Positions 32,899 to 40,644 of a stretch of 44,187 nucleotides of DNA are shown in pieces. Position 1 is the first letter of the stretch. Every line of letters begins with the position of its first letter. Made by a program: the position numbers and the translations under genes. The DNA comes from Bacteroidales bacterium (GTDB taxonomy: Bacteria > Bacteroidota > Bacteroidia > Bacteroidales > UBA932): positions 1-44,187 of the forward strand of contig JAEENZ010000175.1 in assembly GCA_016283985.1 (NCBI GenBank), in the 5' to 3' direction. The notes below the pieces were generated by a model that did no database searches, was not told the DNA's origin, and was given only the letters and a program-made list of their open reading frames with translations.

Positions 32899-34492
32899 AC
32901 TCGAACCGTATGTCGGCGGGGATATTCTCAAGAGCCAGGCACCGGCGGTCCGCATCGTAGTCGGCGTTGCGCTTGGAGTATTGGGCTTCAAACTCTTCGG
33001 CAGCCGCTTTGTCCCCGGTGGCCTGAAGCTTGAGCACCAGGGCGGTAAGGTCTGAAAGGGCGGACTCCATCTTCCCCAGATCCAGCGAGTACTGGTTGGA
33101 TGCCTTGCGATTGTAAGCTCCTGCCTGCCCCAGATAGTTGTAGATGATGATATTGGCACGGCCAAGTGCCGAGTTCTCACCGAAGCGTTCGGAGCGGAGA
33201 AGGGAGGCAAAGAAGGTGACAAGGGCGTCTTCCTTGGTAAAGAGGTGATGGATGTCGTAGTGGTTCTGGAGTTTGCACACAAGAAGAACTCCGGCAGCAT
33301 TGGCTTTCACTTCTTCAAGGGTTTGAGCAACATTGCCGAGGGCTTCTTCCACACTGCCCATGCCATTCACGGTTTCTTTCACGCCCAGGCCATGAGCCAC
33401 TTCTCGGAAAGCGATGTTCCATAAGAAAGCGTCCGAAGACAGGTGCTCGGCGGCATCGGATTCCAGCAGTGTTTCACCGGTAGGAGCGACGATATGGTTG
33501 TACTTGGCTCTGATGATGTTTTCCAGCAGGATAGTGCGGGTGCCGCGGTCGCGCTGGACATCCGTATCGAAGGGCAGGTTGAGCGCAATGACTTTCACGC
33601 CGGCATTGGCCTTTCCGGCATAGTAGAGGGCGTCACAGGAGAAGATGTTGGAGCCGGTACCGGGCTGGAAGGTCTTGTAGGCCGGGTCTCCGGGAAGATC
33701 CTCCTGGAATTCACCGATGCGGGAGACATACTGCATCAGTTCCTGGGTGTGGGCCTGGTTCTTCAGCAGGACAAAGGCTTCGTAGGAGCGCTTGATGCCC
33801 AGCAGCTGGTCGTCCGTCACTTCGTTGGGGCCGATGACAAGGTCCATCTTGCTGTCGTACATGTCCAGCCAGGCCAGAGAACTTTCATAGTATTGATCGG
33901 TCTTAAGGGCATCGGCCTTGCTCAGCAGATACTTGGCTACGCTGGGCTTGATGGTGATGTCGGCAGCAGCCTTCAGGTAGTTGCCAATCTTGTCGATATG
34001 CGCTTTGTAGGCGTCGTGGTACCAGACGGCTTCCAGGGAGCCGTCAGAGGTGCGGCGGACGAGGGTGTAAGGGCTGTTCTTGTCGGGATTGTCCCAGGCA
34101 TCGAACTCGTCCTTTGTCATGTCCGCCGGATAGAAACCGGCGCTGGGAAGCGCATCGGCATAACCTTCCACGAAGGATTTACCGGTGGTGCGGTCCCATG
34201 GGCCGTAGTTGATTTCGGCGAAGGTCTTCTGGACAGGGTCTGTGATGCCGTCCAGGAGGACCTGCTTGTCGCCGAAGTACTGTTCCCAGTAGATAGCGTC
34301 CACCTCGTCGGCGGCGAAGCGGTAGAGATTCAGCACCTCCTTGCCGTTGTCGGTGATGCCGCTGAGGTCGGGAGCTTCGATGGGTACCACGGCGTAATCT
34401 GCTACGCTGCGGGTAAACGGGGACTTGGTTTCATTGCAGGAGACCACTGCTATCAATGCGAGAGTGGTCAGGATCAAATTCTTCTTATTCAT
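32888..34492 (-). CDS. M49 (dipeptidyl-peptidase III)-like lipoprotein with altered zinc motif (paralogue B)
   Basis: 534 residues. Lipobox signal MNKKNLILTTLALIAVVSC. Family features include APDLSGITDNGKEVLNLYRFAADEVDAIYWEQYF, DSKMDLVIGPNEVTDDQLLGIKRSYEAFV and LEEVKANAAGVL, matching Bacteroidota M49-type Zn-hydrolases. Where active relatives have H-E-x-x-H followed by GLG, this protein has R363-E364-V-A-H367-GLG, so the first zinc-binding His is Arg. It is therefore probably inactive or altered. Last gene of an operon with a DASS transporter and paralogue A; the terminator lies at 32842-32868. Confidence 0.75.
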   Translation of the reverse strand: MNKKNLILTTLALIAVVSCNETKSPFTRSVADYAVVPIEAPDLSGITDNGKEVLNLYRFAADEVDAIYWEQYFGDKQVLLDGITDPVQKTFAEINYGPWDRTTGKSFVEGYADALPSAGFYPADMTKDEFDAWDNPDKNSPYTLVRRTSDGSLEAVWYHDAYKAHIDKIGNYLKAAADITIKPSVAKYLLSKADALKTDQYYESSLAWLDMYDSKMDLVIGPNEVTDDQLLGIKRSYEAFVLLKNQAHTQELMQYVSRIGEFQEDLPGDPAYKTFQPGTGSNIFSCDALYYAGKANAGVKVIALNLPFDTDVQRDRGTRTILLENIIRAKYNHIVAPTGETLLESDAAEHLSSDAFLWNIAFREVAHGLGVKETVNGMGSVEEALGNVAQTLEEVKANAAGVLLVCKLQNHYDIHHLFTKEDALVTFFASLLRSERFGENSALGRANIIIYNYLGQAGAYNRKASNQYSLDLGKMESALSDLTALVLKLQATGDKAAAEEFEAQYSKRNADYDADRRCLALENIPADIRFEFKR

Positions 34493-34513
34493 TGTATATG
34501 CGTGTTTAATCAG

Positions 34514-36019
34514 TTAGACAATATGCAGTGAACCGGCGGCGAACAGTACCAAGTAACCCAGTACGACGCTGACCATGCCGATGATGATGCCCATGCGGGC
34601 CATGTCTTTCTGCTGGATAAGGTTGGTGGCGTAAGCCAGGGCATTCGGGGGCGTGGAGATGGGCAGGATCATAGCGCTGCTGGAAGCGATGGCTACACCA
34701 ATCAGGACGGTGGAGGTGCCGCCGATGGCTGCAAGTTTATCTCCCATGGCCGTGCAGACCACCACCAGGATGGGCATCAGCAGGGCTGCCGTGGCAGAGT
34801 GCGAAATGAGGTTGGAGAGGCCGTAGCAAAGCAGGCCGGAGAGGATGACTATAAGCAGCGGCGAGAAGTTGCCGAACGGAATGGCGCGGACCACGAGGGC
34901 CGCGAGGCCGGAGCCGTTCATGGCGTAACCCAGGGCGAAGCCGCCGGCGACCATCCAGATGACCGACCAGTTGATTTCTTCCAGGTCGTACTTGCTGATG
35001 ATACCGGCCATGGCAAAGACCGCAAAGGGTATCAGGGCTACCGTGTAAGTATTGATACCGGTGAGTGCGTCCATCATCCACAGGAGGATGGTGATGACCA
35101 TGGTGACGATAACAAGGGTGCTCTTGCGGTCCTTCTTCATTTCGCCGTCAATCTTGAGCTCGATGGTCTTCTGGGTGAAGGGGAAGAACTTCTTCAGGAG
35201 CATCCAGGCAATCAGGATCATCACGATGACAAGCGGCACCATGAAGATCATCCACTGGCCGAAGCCGATGCCGAGGTTCAGGCCTTCCGGGTCGTTCAAA
35301 TACTTGAGTGCGATGGTGTTGGGAGGTGTGCCGATGGGTGTTCCCATACCGCCCAGATTGGCGGCGATGGGGATGCTGAGGGCCATGGCGATGCGTCCCT
35401 TGCCGCCTTCCGGAAGCTGTTTGAATACAGGGGTGAGGAAGGTGAGCATCATGGCGGTGGTGGCCGTGTTGCTGATGAACATGGAGAAAAGGGCCGTCAC
35501 CAGCATGAATCCGAGCAGGATGTTTTCACTTTTCTTTCCGAACGGGGTGAGGAGCACCCGTGCCAGATGGACATCGAGTCCTATTTTGGTGGTGGCAATA
35601 GCCAGGACGAAACCGCCGATGAAAAGCATGACCACCGGGTCGGCGAAGCTGGCCATCACCTGCTTGTAGCTGAGAAGTTGGCCGACGGCGGACGGATTGC
35701 AGATCCATTTGATGCCGGAATCGGAGGCGAACAGGAGCAACAGGACCATGATGCTCACCGATGTTGCCCAGGCGGGAACCAACTCGAACACCCACATCAG
35801 CGTGGCATAGACGAAGATGGCAATAATCCGCTGCTGCACCTGGGTGAGGCCGTCAATTCCGAAGCTCTCCGTCGGCAGGAACCAAAGGACGAGGACGATG
35901 ACGGCGACAAAAAAGAGGCCGATGCTTTTCTTCTTCAATATGTTGGGGTTAAATCTATTGCTCTGACGCAACTTGTGCATCTCGGAAACCAGACTGAAAC
36001 CTGTGAAATTCTTGAACAT
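34514..36019 (-). CDS. DASS/SLC13-family anion:sodium symporter
   Basis: 501 residues with about 11-12 hydrophobic segments. The first SNT signature is ISNTATTAMML, within the longer NLGGMGTPIGTPPNTIAL loop region; the second repeat has the pseudo-symmetric SHSATAALLMPIL, and a further TPPNALAYA near the C-terminus. The family imports di- and tricarboxylates, sulfate or related anions with sodium. A hydrophilic N-terminal 30 residues precede the first helix. It lies between two M49-like lipoprotein genes with gaps of 21 and 26 bp, so a shared transcript is very likely; specificity is unknown. Confidence 0.9.
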   Translation of the reverse strand: MFKNFTGFSLVSEMHKLRQSNRFNPNILKKKSIGLFFVAVIVLVLWFLPTESFGIDGLTQVQQRIIAIFVYATLMWVFELVPAWATSVSIMVLLLLFASDSGIKWICNPSAVGQLLSYKQVMASFADPVVMLFIGGFVLAIATTKIGLDVHLARVLLTPFGKKSENILLGFMLVTALFSMFISNTATTAMMLTFLTPVFKQLPEGGKGRIAMALSIPIAANLGGMGTPIGTPPNTIALKYLNDPEGLNLGIGFGQWMIFMVPLVIVMILIAWMLLKKFFPFTQKTIELKIDGEMKKDRKSTLVIVTMVITILLWMMDALTGINTYTVALIPFAVFAMAGIISKYDLEEINWSVIWMVAGGFALGYAMNGSGLAALVVRAIPFGNFSPLLIVILSGLLCYGLSNLISHSATAALLMPILVVVCTAMGDKLAAIGGTSTVLIGVAIASSSAMILPISTPPNALAYATNLIQQKDMARMGIIIGMVSVVLGYLVLFAAGSLHIV

Positions 36020-36045
36020 GGTATTGACTCGATTGCGTTGACAGA

Positions 36046-37641
36046 TTATTCGTAGGTGAAGCGGATATCCACGGGGATACCGGCATTCTCCAGAACGCGT
36101 TTGTCGGACAGGCTCTCCGGTCCGGCTACACCATACTTCGTGAGGGCAGCGTGGGCAGCCTCAATGTCGCCGTGGGCCTGGATGTCCAGTATCTTGGCGC
36201 CCAGGGTCTCGAGGGCCTGCCAGGTTTTGTCGTAGTCGATGCTGTAGCGGCCTGAAGGGTTCCAGACAATGGCCTTGCTTTCCAGCAGGTAGTTATACAC
36301 GACGATATTGGCGATGCCGGTGGGATCGGCCGCGCCGAAACGGGTGGAACGGATGGTGTTGGTGACGAAGGTGGTGAGCACGTCTTCTTTCTGGAAGAGG
36401 GCGGAGATGTTGTATGCCTCGGCCTCCTGGGCACAGAGCCAGGCACCCAGCACATTGGACTTCGCCTTCTCCAGGGCAAGGGCTTCATTTCCCAGGGCTT
36501 CGGCTACGGTGCCCTTTCCGTTCACGGTCTCTTTCACGCCCAGGCCTTTCGCTATCTCGCGGAAGACGATGAGCCAGTAGAAGGCGCTGGCGTCTACATG
36601 GGGCTGGTGGACTTCCTCAAGGAGGGCTCTGCCCACCGGGTGGACCGTGCGGTTGAACTTCTCGCGGATGATGTTGTCGAAGATGATGGTGCGGGTGCCC
36701 AGTTCCTCCTGTACCTTTGCATCATAAGGGAAGTTGATGCCGATGACTTTATAGCCGGCATTGGTGTAGCCGCTGCAATACAGGACGTTGCAGGAGAAGA
36801 TGTCGGACTCTGCACCGGGGACAAAATTATGATTGGCGGAATCACCCGGAAGCATCTTCTGATACTCCGGCATCCGTGCCGCCAGGGCGTTGAGTTCTTC
36901 GGTGCGCTGGAGGTTTTTCAGGAGGACGTAGGCTCCATAAGAGGCCTTGGTGCCATATAGGCCGTCGTCAACCGTCTCGATGGGACCGAGCACGAGGTCC
37001 ATCTTGCTGTCGTTCATTTCCAGCCAGGCCTTGTTGCTCCCGTAGTAGTCATCGGTCTTGAGACCTTCAATCAAGTGGAGCAGATAATGCCTCACGCTCT
37101 CCTTGATGGTGACGTCGGCGGCACGGCCCAGGTAGCCTTCAATCTTGGCGATGAACTGGGCATAGGCGTCGTGATACCAGACGGTTTTCAGTGCATCTCC
37201 GTCACGTACGACCAAGGTGTAGGGACTCTGCTTGTCAGGGGCGTTAAAGGCGGTATATTCCGCTTCGGTCATATCGGCAGGATAGAATCCGGCACCGGCG
37301 GGTTTGGGGCCATATCCCTTCAGGAAGGCTTTCCCGTCGATGCGGTCCCAGGGGCCGTAGTTGATGGAGGCGTACTGCCTTTCCGCTTCCGTGGAGAGCG
37401 AGGAAAGGAACTCCTCTTTGGGACCGAAATACTGCTGCCAGTAGATTTTGTCCACTTCATCGGCGGCCATCCGGTACAGTTTCAAGACTTCTTTTCCGTT
37501 GTCGGTAATGCCGGTCAGGTCCGGTGCGGGGATGGTTACCTGGGCATAATTCTCTACGAGACGGTTTACATTTACGCGCTCCTGGGTGCAGGAAATGGCA
37601 ACCAGGGCGAGGATTGCCCATACGGTTGTAGCTTTTTTCAT
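36046..37641 (-). CDS. M49 (dipeptidyl-peptidase III)-like lipoprotein lacking both zinc His (paralogue A)
   Basis: 531 residues from the ATG at 37641, giving a lipobox signal MKKATTVWAILALVAISC. An upstream in-frame start at 37686 is rejected because it precedes the promoter box. It aligns along its full length with paralogue B (APDLTGITDNGKEVLKLYRMAADEVDKIYWQQYFG, DSKMDLVLGPIETVDDGLYG). The zinc motif is R361-E362-I-A-K365-GLG, so both His ligands are replaced while the catalytic Glu and the downstream LEKAKSN Glu remain. A metal-free binding protein is likely. First gene of the LysR-divergent operon. Confidence 0.75.
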   Translation of the reverse strand: MKKATTVWAILALVAISCTQERVNVNRLVENYAQVTIPAPDLTGITDNGKEVLKLYRMAADEVDKIYWQQYFGPKEEFLSSLSTEAERQYASINYGPWDRIDGKAFLKGYGPKPAGAGFYPADMTEAEYTAFNAPDKQSPYTLVVRDGDALKTVWYHDAYAQFIAKIEGYLGRAADVTIKESVRHYLLHLIEGLKTDDYYGSNKAWLEMNDSKMDLVLGPIETVDDGLYGTKASYGAYVLLKNLQRTEELNALAARMPEYQKMLPGDSANHNFVPGAESDIFSCNVLYCSGYTNAGYKVIGINFPYDAKVQEELGTRTIIFDNIIREKFNRTVHPVGRALLEEVHQPHVDASAFYWLIVFREIAKGLGVKETVNGKGTVAEALGNEALALEKAKSNVLGAWLCAQEAEAYNISALFQKEDVLTTFVTNTIRSTRFGAADPTGIANIVVYNYLLESKAIVWNPSGRYSIDYDKTWQALETLGAKILDIQAHGDIEAAHAALTKYGVAGPESLSDKRVLENAGIPVDIRFTYE

Positions 37642-37664
37642 AACGTTGTTTTCTTTCTGTCCCG

Positions 37665-37672
37665 CAAAGGTA
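37665..37672 (-). promoter_or_regulatory. -7 promoter box TACCTTTG of the M49-like/DASS operon
   Basis: Exact TAnnTTTG on the minus strand, 23 bases before the start codon at 37641, inside the 137-bp spacer shared with the LysR gene. Confidence 0.6.
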
Positions 37673-37690
37673 GGTATTAAGTGCATCCAC

Positions 37691-37723
37691 TTTTATTGAT
37701 GAATAAGGTTTGTTTCAATAAAA
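37691..37723. promoter_or_regulatory. Candidate LysR operator
   Basis: A perfect 8-bp inverted repeat TTTTATTG (37691-37698) and CAATAAAA (37716-37723) with a 17-bp spacer lies between the two divergent promoters, where LysR regulators bind. Flanking near-repeats TAGGTATTAA (37671-37680) and TAGGTAATAA (37728-37737) may add to it. Confidence 0.45.
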
Positions 37724-37750
37724 TTAATAGGTAATAACGATAAATATGCC

Positions 37751-37758
37751 TATATTCG
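37751..37758 (+). promoter_or_regulatory. -7-like box TATATTCG of the LysR gene
   Basis: One mismatch from TAnnTTTG, 20 bases before the ATG at 37779. Confidence 0.4.
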
Positions 37759-37778
37759 CGGGTAAATCGGTATTGGTT

Positions 37779-38672
37779 ATGGAATTACGGCAGTTGAAAT
37801 ATTTTGTGGAAGTGGGTCGGCTGGGCAGCTTTTCCCTGGCTTCCAAATCGCTTTTTATCACCCAGAGCACCATTTCCCAACAGATCCAGAAACTGGAGGA
37901 AGAACTGGGCGTGGAACTGCTTACCCGGGATACACGTCACGTTACCCTCAGCGATTACGGCGAGCAGTTTCTCCCTTGCGCCGTTCAGGTTTTGGAGGAG
38001 GCCCGGGCCGGTGCGGAACGAATCAAGGATGTGAAAGCCCTGAAAGTAGGGACGCTCAGCGTAGGTGCGACGTATTCTTTCGGCCCGCTGCTCAAACAGA
38101 CCGTCCTGGACTTTTTCAGAAAGTTCCCGCGTATCAGGATGGATCTGGTAATCACATCCAAAGAAGATTTACGGCAGAAGTTGCTGGACAGGGATCTGGA
38201 TGTGGCCCTTACTTATAAATCGCCGCTCGGAGATGACCGTATCGAGTCCCATCTGCTGTTTCAGAGCCGACTTTGCCTGGTCGGGCGTGTCGGAGAGTTG
38301 AAGGGAGTGGGTAAGGAAGTATCGGTCCAGGACCTCTCCCGCTTCCCGCTTGCCTTGCCGTCCAAGGGTCTTCAGGCGCGTGACACGCTGGAGGATGTCC
38401 TGTTTGCTCAGAACGTAAATCTGGACATCCGCTTGGAAATCAACAGTGTCCGTTCCCTCCTTGACCTTGTGGGCAGCAGCCCGCTGGTGACCATCCTGTC
38501 GGAAGAAGCCATCAACCAGGTGCATGGGTTCGAGGCTGTTCCCATAGGCCACCCCGATGGCCGCATGGACGGCTGCTACCACTACCTGAAAGGTAGCTAT
38601 CACAAGAATGCAGCGCAGAAGTTCGTGGAGTTCCTGAAGGAGAACAATTCCTTTAATCAGACTTTGGGGTAA
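37779..38672 (+). CDS. LysR-family transcriptional regulator
   Basis: 297 residues from the ATG at 37779, which places the classic MELRQLKYFVEVGRLGSFSLASKSLFITQSTISQQIQKLEEELGVELLTRD winged-helix domain at the very N-terminus. The effector domain follows (about 90-297; LSVGATYSFGPLLKQTVLDFFRKFP). Divergent from the M49-like/DASS operon with a palindrome in the spacer, so it most likely controls that operon in response to the transported anion or peptide. Confidence 0.92.
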   Translation: MELRQLKYFVEVGRLGSFSLASKSLFITQSTISQQIQKLEEELGVELLTRDTRHVTLSDYGEQFLPCAVQVLEEARAGAERIKDVKALKVGTLSVGATYSFGPLLKQTVLDFFRKFPRIRMDLVITSKEDLRQKLLDRDLDVALTYKSPLGDDRIESHLLFQSRLCLVGRVGELKGVGKEVSVQDLSRFPLALPSKGLQARDTLEDVLFAQNVNLDIRLEINSVRSLLDLVGSSPLVTILSEEAINQVHGFEAVPIGHPDGRMDGCYHYLKGSYHKNAAQKFVEFLKENNSFNQTLG

Positions 38673-38734
38673 AAGTCGCTTCGCTCCCGTAAAAATCGCT
38701 AAAAATGGGGATTTCGCGCGTGCGCGCAATGTCT

Positions 38735-38742
38735 TACCTTTG
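38735..38742 (+). promoter_or_regulatory. -7 promoter box TACCTTTG (distal)
   Basis: Consensus match preceded by a GC-rich alternating tract (cgcgcgtgcgcgc). It lies exactly 100 bases before a second identical box at 38835; no open frame begins directly after it, so it may produce a leader RNA. A small hairpin TCCTGA/TCAGGA follows at about 38763-38783. Confidence 0.4.
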
Positions 38743-38834
38743 TATAATCAATAGGCTTCATATCCTGATTTTCCGTTTCAGGAGCCATTTTAAGCATCAG
38801 CAAAATTGGTAAGTGAAAAGTGAAAAGGAGGTTA

Positions 38835-38842
38835 TACCTTTG
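38835..38842 (+). promoter_or_regulatory. -7 promoter box TACCTTTG (proximal)
   Basis: Consensus match 18 bases before the ATG of the small peptide gene at 38861. Confidence 0.5.
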
Positions 38843-38860
38843 CACCGTAATCACTGTACC

Positions 38861-39007
38861 ATGAAGCAAAAATATCACAGCCCGCAAACCGAGCTCATCC
38901 TAATTCATTCAGAATCGGGGATCCTCGCAGGTTCAATAAATCAAGACAGCAATCCTGTAATCGACGCCGCCGAAGGCGATACCGGTTACTGGGGAGAGTG
39001 GTTTTAA
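38861..39007 (+). CDS. 48-residue peptide of a small Bacteroidota family
   Basis: Starts MKQKYHSPQTELILIHSESG and ends with an acidic aromatic tail (GYWGEWF). Small proteins that begin M-K-x-x-Y-x-x-P and are followed by a fimbrillin-type gene are common in Bacteroidales; function unknown. The promoter box is 18 bases upstream and the lipoprotein gene starts 19 bases after its stop, so the pair is probably co-transcribed. Confidence 0.6.
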   Translation: MKQKYHSPQTELILIHSESGILAGSINQDSNPVIDAAEGDTGYWGEWF

Positions 39008-39026
39008 CGACAAAACTCTACGCGCA

Positions 39027-40607
39027 ATGAAAACAACTCTTGCATACATCACCTTCCTTGCGGCCGTTACCGGCTGCACAACCGGCATTATTCCGGACAT
39101 ACAGGGAAACACATCCATTACCGTAGAACTCCCGGAGACCAAGGCCCTCATTAACGATACGGGCGCCGGTTCCGCATCCTTCTCCTGGGAAAACGGAGAC
39201 GAAATCGGCGTTGTCGTCGACGGCAAGTATTACCGTTTCACACTCTCCGGAAAGACTGGAGGACAGACAGGAACGTTCACCGCAGATCTTCCTTCGGGCA
39301 GCAGCATCGAGGACGGCGCCGCGGTAGCCTTTCCGTATATCGCCGATGATTATAATGAATCGACCGGAGTATTCAGCCTTACATATCCGACCGAATACAC
39401 GTCGACGAAAGACGGCGACTTCCGCCACCGCTGGGCCGGAACGCTCTCAAAAGACGGCAGCGGCAAGTATCACGCCCTGCTCTCGCACCAGACGGCCATC
39501 TTGCGCGTCACATATGACAACGTGCCTGCTGAAGCAACCGCGGTCCGGCTTACCGCAGACAAGAATCTGGCTGGAGAAAGCAAATCCATTACCACCACAT
39601 TTTCGTGGCACCAGAAGACCATGAACTTCTATTTCCCCGTTCCCGAAGGGACTTATCACAGTTTCTCGCTGATACTTTTGAATGGCAACGACGAGATTGA
39701 CGGGACTACAAAAACTCTATCAGGCAGCGATATGGTATTGGAGACAGGCAAAATCTACCGTACCCCCATAGCGGACCGTGGCCCCAAAAAGATTCTGGTG
39801 GCATATTTTTCCTTTACGAACAATACCAAGGCAATCGCCGAGTCGATGGCCGGTGTTCTTGGTGCTGACCTTTATCAGATTACACCCGATGAAGCTTATA
39901 CTTCCGAGAACAACAATTATTACGACTCATCAACCAGGGCTTATCAAGAGCAGTACGGTCCCGCATCCGCCCGTCCTGCAATCAAGACAACGCTGGCAAA
40001 TACCGATTATGACATAGTCCTTTTGGGATTTCCCATTTGGTATGGTAAAGTGCCCCGGCTGATTCTCACATTTCTGGACACATACAACTTCTCCGGCAAG
40101 ACGATTGTTCCATTCTGCACCTCTGGCAGTTCCGGAATCGACGCCTCTCAGACAGAATTACAAAGCACTTTCAGTACCATTAAATGGAAAAAAGGATCCC
40201 GTTTGAACGGCTATTCCGCAGAACAACTGAAATCCTGGCTTGCTGCATTAGGCATAAAGAACTCTCCTATCAGAATCGCCATTGGAAATACAGTATTCTC
40301 TGCCGAGCTGGCCAACAATGCAACAGCCAAGGAGTTTGATGCCTTGCTGCCGATGACGTTAGAAATGACGGAACTGAACGGAAACGAGAAGTACAAGTAT
40401 CTTGATACCACATTACCCTCCAATGCCTCCTGCCCCGGAACTATTAATGCCGGAGACATCCTTCTGTATGGAAACAATTGTGTGGTCGTTTTCTACAAGA
40501 CGTTCAATACCGCCTACAGTTATACAAAGATTGGACGGATAACCGACCCCGGTTCTCTTGCCAGCTCTTTGGGCCCGGGTGACGTGTCGGTTCAGTTCGG
40601 ACACTGA
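39027..40607 (+). CDS. Lipoprotein fusing a fimbrillin-like domain, a flavodoxin and a cyclophilin-like domain
   Basis: 526 residues. Lipobox MKTTLAYITFLAAVTGC. Residues about 25-248 are a fimbrillin-like beta-sandwich (SITVELPETKALIND, SFSWENGDEIGVVVDGKYYRF, LETGKIYRTPI). Residues about 253-408 are a flavodoxin: KKILVAYFSFTNNTKAIAE (FMN phosphate loop), YDIVLLGFPIWYGKVPRLI, KTIVPFCTSGSSGIDAS. Residues about 412-525 match the cyclophilin-like fold family, IRIAIGNTVFSAELANN, PGTINAGDILLYGNN, YTKIGRITD. Flavodoxin plus cyclophilin-like fusions are known; the surface lipoprotein front end is the unusual part. A flavin-dependent role outside the cytoplasm is inferred. Confidence 0.8.
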   Translation: MKTTLAYITFLAAVTGCTTGIIPDIQGNTSITVELPETKALINDTGAGSASFSWENGDEIGVVVDGKYYRFTLSGKTGGQTGTFTADLPSGSSIEDGAAVAFPYIADDYNESTGVFSLTYPTEYTSTKDGDFRHRWAGTLSKDGSGKYHALLSHQTAILRVTYDNVPAEATAVRLTADKNLAGESKSITTTFSWHQKTMNFYFPVPEGTYHSFSLILLNGNDEIDGTTKTLSGSDMVLETGKIYRTPIADRGPKKILVAYFSFTNNTKAIAESMAGVLGADLYQITPDEAYTSENNNYYDSSTRAYQEQYGPASARPAIKTTLANTDYDIVLLGFPIWYGKVPRLILTFLDTYNFSGKTIVPFCTSGSSGIDASQTELQSTFSTIKWKKGSRLNGYSAEQLKSWLAALGIKNSPIRIAIGNTVFSAELANNATAKEFDALLPMTLEMTELNGNEKYKYLDTTLPSNASCPGTINAGDILLYGNNCVVVFYKTFNTAYSYTKIGRITDPGSLASSLGPGDVSVQFGH

Positions 40608-40644
40608 CCTTATTATAAATCGAAATGATTATATTTACAGAGAA

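Noticed and set aside
34799..36055. 418-codon plus-strand frame opposite the DASS transporter
   Set aside because: His/Asp/Glu-rich product typical of the complement of a membrane protein gene.
38699..38887. Minus-strand frame of 62 codons between LysR and the small peptide gene
   Set aside because: It crosses two plus-strand promoter boxes and has no domain similarity.
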